A DNA stretch of 28,585 nucleotides from a virus: IMG/VR virus record IMGVR_UViG_3300046004_000768, positions 1 to 28,585 of that record; one strand, written 5' to 3'. Shown here piece after piece: positions 14,730 to 22,032 of the stretch; position 1 is the first letter of the stretch, and every line of letters begins with the position of its first letter. Made by a program: the position numbers and the translations under genes. Under the pieces are notes generated by a model. That model saw only the letters and a list, made by a program, of their open reading frames with translations, had not been told where the DNA came from and searched no databases.

Positions 14730-15059
14730 CTATTTCTCTTTTAAAATTTCAATTCGTTTATCATATAAATCAACCTCACTTTGATATGTTGCGTATTCTA
14801 GTAACCATTCATTATGTTGCGCACGTTTCATTTTAAAATGCGCTTGATTTCGTAAGTTGGTTAAATTGTCGAATGTTTGCTGTGTTTCGACTGCTTTATT
14901 AAGTTCTTTGAGAGTTTCTAAAAAAGCGTTGTAGTTTTCCTGTGCTTCATGAATCGGCGTCATTGAATTATCCGCTTCAGAAACTAGCGTGTTGTAATTG
15001 CAACTTTCAATATAACCTAATGCCGTTCTAGTCAGTTCTTCTATTTCTTGTTTTTTCAT
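14730..15059 (-). CDS. Hypothetical coiled-coil protein
   Basis: 109 residues, almost all helical, with Glu/Lys/Gln/Asn heptads (EELTRTALGYIE, ETLKELNKAVETQQTFDNL, EVDLYDKRIEILKEK). It starts directly after promoter/leader copy A (15053-15110) and shares its upstream sequence with the gene at 15631. Function unknown. Confidence 0.5.
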   Translation of the reverse strand: MKKQEIEELTRTALGYIESCNYNTLVSEADNSMTPIHEAQENYNAFLETLKELNKAVETQQTFDNLTNLRNQAHFKMKRAQHNEWLLEYATYQSEVDLYDKRIEILKEK

Positions 15060-15110
15060 AATCTTTTTGTTTTGTTCTGCTAATATAATAAGAATTTATT
15101 AATTGGCAAT
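15053..15110 (-). promoter_or_regulatory. 58-bp promoter/leader module, copy A
   Basis: Identical over 58 bp to copy B at 15864-15921, including the start codon of the following gene. On the minus strand: TTG at 15109-15107, spacer 19, TATATTAG at 15087-15080 (one mismatch to TAnnTTTG), then the A-rich leader CAGAACAAAACAAAAAG up to the ATG at 15059. Confidence 0.65.
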
Positions 15111-15127
15111 GGGTTTGTTTGAAATTA

Positions 15128-15484
15128 TCAATTTTTATGATTTAAATGTCCTCCTGTATGTAATAATTTCATAAACTCAATAATATCACCTTTAACAAGA
15201 ATTAAAAAAGAATCTTTCCCATTATTAGATTTAATTGGCGTTTTAATTTTAATATAAAAATAAGTATACAAGTAATCTTTTATTACTTTTTCAATCTCTT
15301 CATGTTCTTCTTCTTTATAATTTTCAATATCAAAATCAGATAATGGGATAATTTCTTCTATTTCAGACGTTTTAATCATTCTTGTCTTCATTAATGTTTT
15401 ATTGAATATATCTAAGTTAGCCTCCGTGTAATGTTGACCAAATTTAGATGCTTTTTCTATTGTTATTATTTTAAATATTTCCAT
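15128..15484 (-). CDS. Hypothetical protein
   Basis: 118 residues, Ile/Lys/Glu rich with an acidic helix (DFDIENYKEEEHEEIEKVIK). It ends in HTGGHLNHKN, which has two His but no metal-binding pattern. The start ATG 15484 is preceded by AGGAGTT, one of the few clear Shine-Dalgarno-like sequences here. It may belong to the operon of the gene at 15490. Function unknown. Confidence 0.5.
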   Translation of the reverse strand: MEIFKIITIEKASKFGQHYTEANLDIFNKTLMKTRMIKTSEIEEIIPLSDFDIENYKEEEHEEIEKVIKDYLYTYFYIKIKTPIKSNNGKDSFLILVKGDIIEFMKLLHTGGHLNHKN

Positions 15485-15489
15485 AACTC

Positions 15490-15627
15490 CTATTGGTAGG
15501 TTTGATTACCACATTTTTTACATTTAGCAAATGACATTAAAACTTGTGAATCTTTTATTTCAATTGTTCTTTCAATTTTACCATCGCAAATTTCAACCCA
15601 AGCACATTGTATTAAATCTCTTTTCAT
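15490..15627 (-). CDS. Small Cys-containing protein
   Basis: 45 residues. Four cysteines: one in IQCAW, one in EICDG, then CKKC near the end. A zinc-ribbon-like fold is possible (CKKCG as the second pair), although the first pair is spaced CAWVEIC rather than CxxC. It starts at ATG 15627, 3 bp from the end of the preceding gene, and its stop is 5 bp before the start of the following gene. The packed spacing supports a real gene. Confidence 0.5.
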   Translation of the reverse strand: MKRDLIQCAWVEICDGKIERTIEIKDSQVLMSFAKCKKCGNQTYQ

Positions 15628-15630
15628 AAC

Positions 15631-15870
15631 TTAATATGTTCCGTCGTTTAAATTGCCTTTGTAGATTCCAATACCATCAGAACTATATACTGCAAACATA
15701 TCACCGTCTACAACACATTTACCTAGATATACTATTTTTTCAATTCTTGGATTTGAAGATTTTACTCTTGATTTATGCCATCCATCAGATGTTCCTAAAT
15801 TATGAGTAAACTCAATACCTTTACTTTCTTTCTGTGGTTCTTCACCGATAATAATTGCTTTTCTTTTCAT
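15631..15870 (-). CDS. Hypothetical protein behind promoter copy B
   Basis: 79 residues, basic N-terminus (MKRKAIIIGEEPQKES), then beta-like segments (KIVYLGKCVVDGDMFAVYSS) and Gly-rich end. No signal or membrane segment. Its ATG lies inside promoter/leader copy B. Function unknown. Confidence 0.5.
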   Translation of the reverse strand: MKRKAIIIGEEPQKESKGIEFTHNLGTSDGWHKSRVKSSNPRIEKIVYLGKCVVDGDMFAVYSSDGIGIYKGNLNDGTY

Positions 15871-15921
15871 AATCTTTTTGTTTTGTTCTGCTAATATAAT
15901 AAGAATTTATTAATTGGCAAT
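15864..15921 (-). promoter_or_regulatory. 58-bp promoter/leader module, copy B
   Basis: Identical to copy A. TTG at 15920-15918, spacer 19, TATATTAG at 15898-15891, A-rich leader up to ATG 15870. The -33 part overlaps the last codons (IAN, stop) of the gene at 15910. The next 10 bases are also similar (7 of 10). Confidence 0.65.
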
Positions 15922-16098
15922 ACTTTTGTTTAAATTACTATTAGCTATTGCAATATTTGATAACGCAATAAATAAGTTTGAGTTTGCAATAGCTAATTGA
16001 CTTCCATTCTGTGTGCTTGTTTGGTTTATTTTTTCAGAATTAGAAGATATTTGATTCTGTATTTGTTTTTTTAGTATTTCATTATATTCCTTTTCCAT
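15910..16098 (-). CDS. Low-complexity repetitive small protein
   Basis: 62 residues. The N-terminus is charged and helical (EKEYNEILKKQIQNQISS). The C-terminus repeats IAIANSNL and LAIANSNLFIALSN. The DNA for the repeat contains a perfect 14-bp inverted repeat (15940-15953 with 15984-15997). Real coding is plausible because the frame begins right after the exonuclease gene, but the palindrome may be the selected feature. Function unknown. Confidence 0.4.
   Translation of the reverse strand: MEKEYNEILKKQIQNQISSNSEKINQTSTQNGSQLAIANSNLFIALSNIAIANSNLNKSIAN
15940..15997. repeat. 14-bp perfect inverted repeat
   Basis: ATTAGCTATTGCAA (15940-15953) and TTGCAATAGCTAAT (15984-15997), separated by 30 bp. 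It lies inside the repetitive gene at 15910-16098 and just upstream of promoter copy B. It could be a hairpin in the mRNA or a protein-binding site. Confidence 0.6.
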
Positions 16099-16113
16099 AT
16101 TATTTTTATTTTT

Positions 16114-16773
16114 TTATTTATACTTTTCTTCCAATCTTTTTAACTCAGCATCGACTTGTTTATCCAATAACTCAGCTTCAATCAATGCAATATCTACCCA
16201 CTCTTGAACTGTTTTTATATTCGGTTTAGCTTTCGTACCCAAATCAATTTCAGTTTGTCTAGTCACAACCTTATACCACAATGGACATATATTATTCTCA
16301 GGACGATAAGAACAAAATATATTCTTTTCTAGCTTTTCATTTACTACGAAAGCGTGAAGTACTTGGTGTATATTGTCGCTCGGTATTTCATCTTGTCGTA
16401 TTGTTTGAGTATGTTTCTTAGATGCTGGACATTTAATCTCACATTGAATAGTACCATCTTCGTTGATAGCGTCTGGACTGATTCCGAGAATTTTTATCGT
16501 GTCATGCGTAATAAATCCTACTTCATTAAACTTAACGAATACTTCACGGCTTAGCTCTTCACGTGCTATTGGTTCTTTCTCAATACCTTCTTGCATTGCA
16601 TAAGAAATATAACCATCTTCTTCATCGTCAAAATCTTCAATCATTTGACTTATTAAATCATTCAGCAAAGTATCTGATTTAACAAATAAACCTTTTGCTA
16701 ATGTGCCACCTATTACGCCTTTTTTTAATGCGTGCCATTCGGTAGACCGTTGGAGTACGTTGTGAATTTTCAT
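16114..16773 (-). CDS. YqaJ / lambda-exonuclease-type recombinase
   Basis: 219 residues, the length of this family. Motifs: RSTEWHALKKGVIGGT (9-24) at the N-terminus, EPIAREEL (67-74), GISPDAI (97-103) with the metal-binding Asp, and CEIKCP (111-116) with the E-x-K of the PD-(D/E)xK fold. It degrades one strand at double-stranded DNA ends to leave a 3' overhang for single-strand annealing, used in phage recombination and replication. It overlaps the next small gene by 4 bp and is followed by an acidic-basic repetitive gene. Catalytic residues are present. No separate annealase is recognised; the gene at 16982 is the best candidate partner. Confidence 0.9.
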   Translation of the reverse strand: MKIHNVLQRSTEWHALKKGVIGGTLAKGLFVKSDTLLNDLISQMIEDFDDEEDGYISYAMQEGIEKEPIAREELSREVFVKFNEVGFITHDTIKILGISPDAINEDGTIQCEIKCPASKKHTQTIRQDEIPSDNIHQVLHAFVVNEKLEKNIFCSYRPENNICPLWYKVVTRQTEIDLGTKAKPNIKTVQEWVDIALIEAELLDKQVDAELKRLEEKYK

Positions 16774-16985
16774 AATGCTTGTATTTCTTGTTTAACTTCA
16801 TTCCAATAATCATAGTCTTTACCAGCATACGGTAATGAAACTTTTAGTACTTCATCAACTGCTATTAAAGCACATTGTTTGGCTGTTTGAATATGGTGAT
16901 AAAGTTCCATTTTAAAATCACTTGTTTCATTTGTTGCTTTCATATAATTACTAAGCAATTCTTTTGCTTTTTCTTTCTGACTCAT
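16770..16985 (-). CDS. Small hypothetical protein in the recombination operon
   Basis: 71 residues, helical, no motif recognised (KELLSNYMKATNETSDF, HHIQTAKQCALIAVDEVLK). It is coupled by 4-bp overlaps to both the recombination protein at 16982 and the exonuclease. The position suggests an accessory factor of the recombination system, but there is no motif to support that. Confidence 0.5.
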   Translation of the reverse strand: MSQKEKAKELLSNYMKATNETSDFKMELYHHIQTAKQCALIAVDEVLKVSLPYAGKDYDYWNEVKQEIQAL

Positions 16986-17497
16986 AACCTTTCAATTTGT
17001 TCTTTACTTAATACAAAATTCTCTTCTAATTCTTTGCGAGTATAGTTACCATCTGCAATAGATTGTAATGCTTTGGCGAACTGTGTTTCGTTTAGCGTTT
17101 TCTTTTCAACTACTACTGCTTGTGGTTTAACTTTAATACCACCTACTACTTGGCCCATCATTTTAACAGTTGCATCAAATGTAAGTTCAATCTGCATACC
17201 AACCCAATTTGCAATGTTTCTGCTTTCAATAGGTGTTAGTTGTTTCGTTTGCTTACATAGTGATGCGATAACTTTACGATTACCTGAATTAACTACCATC
17301 GGCTTAATATCTTCGGCAAACTCTAAAAAGTAACCATCTGTTTTATTACCAGATACGTCAACACCTTTTGAATAGTAAGCATCTTTAATCGTTACTACAC
17401 ATTTACCTTTTTCTGCAATGATTGCTTCAACGTCTACACCTGCTATGTGTGTAGCTTTTCTAAATTTCATGCAATCGACATTGTGAATTTTATCCAT
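16982..17497 (-). CDS. Probable recombination partner protein, unknown family
   Basis: 171 residues. Opening VDCMKFRKATHIAGVDVEAI, then a beta-rich core (CVVTIKDAYYSKGVDVSG, GYFLEFAEDIKPMVVNSGNR), then NIANWVGMQIELTFD, then a Lys-rich linker and a helical C-terminus (TRKELEENFVLSKEQIERL). The pattern is common next to phage exonucleases of Bacteroidota and may be an OB-fold DNA-binding or annealing protein. It leads the recombination operon, behind its own consensus promoter. The role is inferred. Confidence 0.55.
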   Translation of the reverse strand: MDKIHNVDCMKFRKATHIAGVDVEAIIAEKGKCVVTIKDAYYSKGVDVSGNKTDGYFLEFAEDIKPMVVNSGNRKVIASLCKQTKQLTPIESRNIANWVGMQIELTFDATVKMMGQVVGGIKVKPQAVVVEKKTLNETQFAKALQSIADGNYTRKELEENFVLSKEQIERL

Positions 17498-17519
17498 AAT
17501 TATTTGTTTTTTGTTTCAA

Positions 17520-17552
17520 CAAAGATAAGTATTTATTTTAATTAAATTGCAA
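17520..17552 (-). promoter_or_regulatory. Promoter for the recombination operon
   Basis: TTG at 17552-17550, spacer 22, TATCTTTG at 17527-17520 (exact TAnnTTTG). The start codon follows after 22 nt of A-rich leader (TTGAAACAAAAAACAAATAA). The upstream arm contains CAATTGCAATT. Confidence 0.6.
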
Positions 17553-17563
17553 TTGAAGTGAAA

Positions 17564-17782
17564 TTATTTTTCTAAATAAATTATACATTCTTCTTTTATA
17601 AGAAATCGTTTACCTCTTGGTTGGTTTTTGAAATAAACAAATAGTGTTTTCTTTTTAAAATCCCAACTATCAAAAAAGCATTTACCTTCTAAGTATACAC
17701 CTTGAATAAGTGAGTTAGTAGGTGAAATAATTAATTCGCTACCTGATTTTAATTCATTTGTAAATTCAGTTCTATTTTTCAT
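17564..17782 (-). CDS. Small hypothetical protein
   Basis: 72 residues, beta-rich and basic (SGSELIISPTNSLIQGVYLE, KKKTLFVYFKNQPRGKRFL). It could be a small beta-barrel or OB-like protein. It overlaps the preceding gene by 11 bp. Function unknown. Confidence 0.5.
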   Translation of the reverse strand: MKNRTEFTNELKSGSELIISPTNSLIQGVYLEGKCFFDSWDFKKKTLFVYFKNQPRGKRFLIKEECIIYLEK

Positions 17783-18020
17783 TTTTTAAATTATTAATGT
17801 ACGATTCAATTACTCCTGCTGTTAACTCTCTAGCCTTACCCATTGACATGTTTTCATTAAACACGTGCCCATATATTGATTCAATAACAAAACATATAGG
17901 AAGATGATGTAAGTATGTTTTGTTTAAAATCGTTCCTGTTTCATCATTTCGTTTTATATAATCATCTACGGACATACCTTTATCTAGATTGTATAAATCA
18001 TTTAATTCATCTATTGTCAT
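17772..18020 (-). CDS. Small hypothetical protein
   Basis: 82 residues. Acidic N-terminal helix (DELNDLYNLDKGMSVDDYIK), then a hydrophobic LPICFVIESIYG and helix ARELTAGVIESYINN. The start ATG 18020 is preceded by TAGGAGAAGAT, a clear Shine-Dalgarno-like sequence unusual for this genome. Function unknown. Confidence 0.5.
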   Translation of the reverse strand: MTIDELNDLYNLDKGMSVDDYIKRNDETGTILNKTYLHHLPICFVIESIYGHVFNENMSMGKARELTAGVIESYINNLKNEK

Positions 18021-18028
18021 ATCTTCTC

Positions 18029-18190
18029 CTATTTCTCCAATTCAACATACTTTGCTTTAATTCCTAGCTTTTGCAAGTCATCACGCAAATAATTAATCAC
18101 TTGATTTCCGAATAATTCTTTTGGAACATATACACATCCATAACTCCATGTTGTGTCTATGTTGTTGCGGTATCTAAATTTTGTTTTCAT
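18029..18190 (-). CDS. Small hypothetical protein
   Basis: 53 residues: FRYRNNIDTTWSYGCVYVPK, then an amphipathic helix VINYLRDDLQKLGIKAKY. Compact, with one Trp and one Cys, and no signal. It fits exactly in the gap between its neighbours: ATG 18190 is 11 bp after the stop of the gene at 18202, and its stop is 8 bp before the next ATG, with the next Shine-Dalgarno-like AGGAG immediately after it. Function unknown. Confidence 0.5.
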   Translation of the reverse strand: MKTKFRYRNNIDTTWSYGCVYVPKELFGNQVINYLRDDLQKLGIKAKYVELEK

Positions 18191-18201
18191 ATACTTTTGT
18201 T

Positions 18202-18576
18202 TTAATCGAATAATCCTAAATCAAAATGTTCGCATCCATCAATGTAATTTGGCATAGGTGATTTATCACTATACGATTCAGGATATTTTTCTAAAAACCC
18301 TTTTGAAATAACTTTTCTTGGGTACATTTCTTTATCCAATTTATTACATTTGAATCCATTGCATTTAACTTCTCTCTCTGAATATCCGAAACATCCATTT
18401 GATTCAATAATGTAAGATGAATCTATTCTTTCTAAATATTTACATCCTTCACAAAAATTTATATTTTCAGGATTTTTGGTGCATTTTTTTTCATGTGCTT
18501 CCATCGCATGCTTTTTTTGTAGGAATTTATTACAAAAATCACATTTGTAAATTGTTACGTTTTCTTTTGTTTTCAT
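18202..18576 (-). CDS. Zinc-finger-like protein
   Basis: 124 residues. YKCDFCNKFLQKKHAMEAHE followed by KKC is a C2HC-type finger (C12, C15, H28, C32). Cys pairs follow: FCEGC (42-45) and further Cys at GCFGY, VKCNGFKC and GCEHF, so at least one more metal site is likely. Phages of Bacteroidota occasionally carry C2H2-like proteins. It probably binds DNA or a protein. It is part of the replication/recombination operon. Function unknown. Confidence 0.6.
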   Translation of the reverse strand: MKTKENVTIYKCDFCNKFLQKKHAMEAHEKKCTKNPENINFCEGCKYLERIDSSYIIESNGCFGYSEREVKCNGFKCNKLDKEMYPRKVISKGFLEKYPESYSDKSPMPNYIDGCEHFDLGLFD

Positions 18577-18601
18577 TGTCTATTAATTTTAATTAGTTGT
18601 T

Positions 18602-18898
18602 TTAAAATGGTTCATTAGATATTTGCTTTCTGAATTGTGATAAGTCTAACTCACCTATTCCATCCTGCATAACTATAAATTTCCAACCTGTTATACGTGC
18701 TATTTTTTCATTCTGAACAATCTGTAATAATTTAACAGTATCTTTTTTTTCCTTACATTCAATTAGTAAAGTTTGTTCACCTTCTTTTGCGATTAATAAA
18801 TCAGCTATTCCGTTGTGATTTGTTTTAGCTAGTTTAATTACAATATATCCTTTATCTTGATATTCTTTAATTATCTTTTGCTGGTATTTTGATGCCAT
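18602..18898 (-). CDS. VRR-NUC-like small nuclease
   Basis: 98 residues. PD-(D/E)xK nuclease signature: HNGIADLLI (D33), then LLIECKE (E47, K49), and the C-terminal LQIVQNEKI plus WKFIVMQDGIGE. This length and pattern fit the small VRR-NUC / Holliday-junction-resolvase-like nucleases found in phages. It overlaps the end of the helicase gene by 32 bp, so helicase and nuclease are translated together and may act as a pair. Substrate is not known. Confidence 0.75.
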   Translation of the reverse strand: MASKYQQKIIKEYQDKGYIVIKLAKTNHNGIADLLIAKEGEQTLLIECKEKKDTVKLLQIVQNEKIARITGWKFIVMQDGIGELDLSQFRKQISNEPF

Positions 18899-20111
18899 AA
18901 TCTCGTTTAAAATGTGTTAGTGTATAGTTCTTTTTGTTTATTACTGACTTATAAATTTTTGATTCAATACCACCATCTGTAAAAATGTAGAATATTTCAT
19001 TTTCTAAACGATCCATTGTAGTTAGTCTATCTCTACTTTGCCAATATGAAGTAGCCGAAAAATCCATATTATAATAAACCAAGTACTTAGCATTTCTTAG
19101 ACTAATTCCTTCACGACCTGAAACAATTTGAAGCGCAATGTTTTTATCTGTATTATCGAACTCTTCAATATCAGTTGTTAGATTATCTTCAAATACTTCT
19201 TTTAACGCTTCTAGTTCTTCTTTAAACTTGTAGAAAATACCAATCTTAACCCCTTTGAATTTTGATTCTATAAACTCAGCTTTTGTTAAATCAATGGTTT
19301 TTGTTTTACCGCTTTCAAATTTAATTGTACCACTATACAGTTGATGAAGTTTTGACATTAATTTTGCGGCTGTATCTGCCATAATAATATCTTCACGACC
19401 TTCTATAACTAAATCTTTTTTAAGTCTATCACATAGGCTGTATGTAATATCTTTCATTTTTACATACACAATATTTTCTTTAACTGAGGTTTTAAACCCA
19501 GCTTGTTGTTGTGTAAATGTAACCATGTAAGGTTTAATTACTTTCTCTATTGCTTCTTGATTCGCTTTGGTATAATCATTCACCATTCCATAACCTAAGT
19601 TTCTTTGAGTTACATTCACGTAATCATTGGCCCATTTATAAAAATTAGTATGCGGAAAAGGTGAATAGTTACTTATCCAAAATTGGTGAAATATCTGACT
19701 GAATGATTCAGGTGTAGGAGTTCCTGACAATAATATCAAAGGCAATCTACCGTATAACCTACTAAACATTTTAGCACCGTTTGAAGGTTTCGGAAAAGCA
19801 CCGAATCTATGACTTTCATCATGCACAACTAAATCAAATTTACCAACTATTTTGTGCATTGATTCGTTATTAGTTACAGTCAATTCAAAATGCTTGTTGT
19901 ATTCAAAGTTTTTATAGTCGTTTTCAATTGATTTAATAGCTTTCTTTTTAGTTAAGAATAAAACATTTTTAGCACCATACAAACGTATTGTTTCAAGTGC
20001 TGTTAACGTCTTACCGCATCTTACTTCCATTGCCAAATAAACAATATTCTTTGAGCGCAAAATACTAACTGCTTCATTTGCTTTCTCTATTTGATAATCA
20101 CGTAGTTCCAT
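18867..20111 (-). CDS. SF2 DNA helicase (SNF2-like)
   Basis: 414 residues. Motif I EVRCGKT (29-35), where the usual Gly/Ala-rich loop is replaced by EVRC; motif II DESH (98-101); motif III SGTPTP (129-134); motif V GREGIS (332-337); motif VI QSRDR (358-362). The N-terminal MELRDYQIEKANEAVSIL is a Q-motif-like start typical of SNF2/Rad54-like phage helicases. It moves along or remodels double-stranded DNA using ATP. Overlaps the coiled-coil gene by 14 bp and the nuclease by 32 bp. Confidence 0.9.
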   Translation of the reverse strand: MELRDYQIEKANEAVSILRSKNIVYLAMEVRCGKTLTALETIRLYGAKNVLFLTKKKAIKSIENDYKNFEYNKHFELTVTNNESMHKIVGKFDLVVHDESHRFGAFPKPSNGAKMFSRLYGRLPLILLSGTPTPESFSQIFHQFWISNYSPFPHTNFYKWANDYVNVTQRNLGYGMVNDYTKANQEAIEKVIKPYMVTFTQQQAGFKTSVKENIVYVKMKDITYSLCDRLKKDLVIEGREDIIMADTAAKLMSKLHQLYSGTIKFESGKTKTIDLTKAEFIESKFKGVKIGIFYKFKEELEALKEVFEDNLTTDIEEFDNTDKNIALQIVSGREGISLRNAKYLVYYNMDFSATSYWQSRDRLTTMDRLENEIFYIFTDGGIESKIYKSVINKKNYTLTHFKRDYGIKIPAKDN

Positions 20112-20391
20112 TGTTCACCCTTTGTTTTAACAATTCGTTTTCACCTCTCAACGCGTGAATAATTCCCTCCATTTCATACATTTTATTGTGACAAAATATT
20201 AAGTTATTCAATGTTCGTTCGGTGCTTTTAATTTTTTCCGTTTGCATATCCGTTTCTTGTAGTTTCTTTAGCGTTGTTTCAGTTCTTTGAATAAGTCTAG
20301 CTAGATACAATTGACATTTACGGTATTCTACATTTTTAATATGGTCGGGGTCTAACCCAATCCGTATCATCATTTCTTTAATTGATTCCAT
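20098..20391 (-). CDS. Hypothetical coiled-coil protein
   Basis: 97 residues, mostly helical with heptads (YLARLIQRTETTLKKLQETD, MYEMEGIIHALRGENELLKQ). It joins the SF3 helicase gene by a TAATG (1-bp overlap) and the SF2 helicase by 14 bp. A link between the two helicases or a loader is possible by position, without direct evidence. Confidence 0.55.
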   Translation of the reverse strand: MESIKEMMIRIGLDPDHIKNVEYRKCQLYLARLIQRTETTLKKLQETDMQTEKIKSTERTLNNLIFCHNKMYEMEGIIHALRGENELLKQRVNNGTT

Positions 20392-21851
20392 TAGAATGGT
20401 AAATTATCTTCGTTTGTAAATCCGTTTTGTTTAATCATGAACTTTTTAACTCCATTTGATGTATTAGAATCGTATTCAAGGCCGTGAAATTTGCAGTATT
20501 TTTTGATATCAATAGTTACTGCATTTTTCGTTTTAGCGTTCCATCGTTTTGGTATCATTGTTAAATAGTTTTCGTAGAAATCATTTGACGTTATCCAATT
20601 GTTTTTAACAACCGCATCAATACATTCGTATAGTTCTTTACTGATTTCTACTTGAAGCTTCTTAAACGGTAAAGAAATGCTATTATAACTCATTAGCCCA
20701 TTGTTTAAATACTTCTTTAAACATTCAATCATATAACAGTCAAACCTTGCCCATTCTTTTGCATCCCAAGAATCGAATAATTTGTGGCCAAAGAAATCAA
20801 TAGGCGTATAATCTGAGTTAAAAAATGTACTTAATTCTACTTCAAATTTTCTTGCATCATGTGAGCCACCCTTACCCTTGATTGTGTAATTCGTTGTGAT
20901 TAATATTTTCGGGCTATCTTCAATAGGTAGTTTAATAGTGTCCTTGCCTTTGTAAGTAATTTCAATACCTTCAGTAATTACAGAAAACAATTGTTCGAAA
21001 TCAAAATTCTTTCTTACATCATCCCATACTAAAACTTGACAATCTGTTTTTACACTTTGATAAGGGAACGGAGCGTCAAATTTAAATGACTTACCGTTTA
21101 ACGATTGAACTTTCTTTAAGTGTTTAAGGCCATTCCAAAATAAACCTTTTCCGCTTCGTCCGTTTGGATCGTCTGAAATCAATTCATCATTTAAAATTAT
21201 AGCCTTATTATCACCGCCAACATTGTAACTATGAAGTAAGTAACCAATAACCGTTTGGAACGTATTGTATCTTGCTACTGCGTTTTTATACTTTTCTGTT
21301 TCTTCACTTGTTGGGTTGGTCGTTAAATCAAAACCGCCTGAAATCTTCCAAATGAATGTACGGTATTCGCTTTCGTGGTGGTCTGCATCAATGTATTCAC
21401 GTTTTATTACTTGGTCTTCCCAAATATGTAAACCGTAATGTTTATAAGGTTTTAGTTCGGCCTTGTTTTTAGATACCTCAACAACTCCGTTTTGATAGAA
21501 TAAAAAGGCCTTATCTTTCGTATCACGCAAAACTGTAATTTCATCACTCTTAATCATTGACAAATATTGTCTTTGAAATATCGAAGCACGTCCAGTCATT
21601 AAATTGTAAACTCTTTTGCCTAGATTGTTATTCAAAATGTAATCTAAAACAAAATCCTTTACGTCTAATTCATCTCGAATCTTTAAGAATATTCCATCCT
21701 TATGAATAATGTTAAATGAACTATTCGGGTTTGGTTTGTTCTTAAAGAAATTGTTCGCTTCTAAAAACTCTTTGAACTCGTAATTGTCAAGTGATACTTT
21801 ACCGTTATCACCTTCAGTCCAAAATGGAAATGTATTGTTATCGTTCATCAA
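20391..21851 (-). CDS. SF3-type replicative helicase (D5-like)
   Basis: 486 residues. SF3 ATPase: Walker A NGRSGKG (230-236), Walker B VLVWDDV (273-279), motif C KILITTNY (315-322), and an Arg-finger-like HDARKFEVEL (331-340). The N-terminal 200 residues lack a recognisable primase Cys/Asp set, so I call only the helicase. It unwinds the origin and fork during phage replication. The upstream AT-rich region 22172-22465 with repeated motifs is the likely origin. Coupled to the leader gene at 21848 by a 4-bp ATGA. Confidence 0.85.
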   Translation of the reverse strand: MMNDNNTFPFWTEGDNGKVSLDNYEFKEFLEANNFFKNKPNPNSSFNIIHKDGIFLKIRDELDVKDFVLDYILNNNLGKRVYNLMTGRASIFQRQYLSMIKSDEITVLRDTKDKAFLFYQNGVVEVSKNKAELKPYKHYGLHIWEDQVIKREYIDADHHESEYRTFIWKISGGFDLTTNPTSEETEKYKNAVARYNTFQTVIGYLLHSYNVGGDNKAIILNDELISDDPNGRSGKGLFWNGLKHLKKVQSLNGKSFKFDAPFPYQSVKTDCQVLVWDDVRKNFDFEQLFSVITEGIEITYKGKDTIKLPIEDSPKILITTNYTIKGKGGSHDARKFEVELSTFFNSDYTPIDFFGHKLFDSWDAKEWARFDCYMIECLKKYLNNGLMSYNSISLPFKKLQVEISKELYECIDAVVKNNWITSNDFYENYLTMIPKRWNAKTKNAVTIDIKKYCKFHGLEYDSNTSNGVKKFMIKQNGFTNEDNLPF

Positions 21852-22030
21852 TGTAGAATTATAAATGTTTTACCATCTGATGGATATATTGCATACATCC
21901 TAATAGGCTTACTTAAATACTTTCTGATTGTCTTGTATGGTATAACTGAGTTAAACCAAATTGAGTCCATTTCACGCCAAATATAAACATTGGGTAAATG
22001 GCCTTTTAATGTCTCTAAAGTTTCATCCAT
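21848..22030 (-). CDS. Small hypothetical protein led by the structured leader
   Basis: 60 residues (TLETLKGHLPNVYIWREMD, IRMYAIYPSDGKTFIIL). It is the first gene after the candidate promoter at 22144-22171 and the complex leader (22033-22138), and is coupled by ATGA to the helicase. The start codon 22030 is 2 bp after the leader's third complementary segment. Function unknown. Confidence 0.6.
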   Translation of the reverse strand: MDETLETLKGHLPNVYIWREMDSIWFNSVIPYKTIRKYLSKPIRMYAIYPSDGKTFIILH

Positions 22031-22032
22031 GC

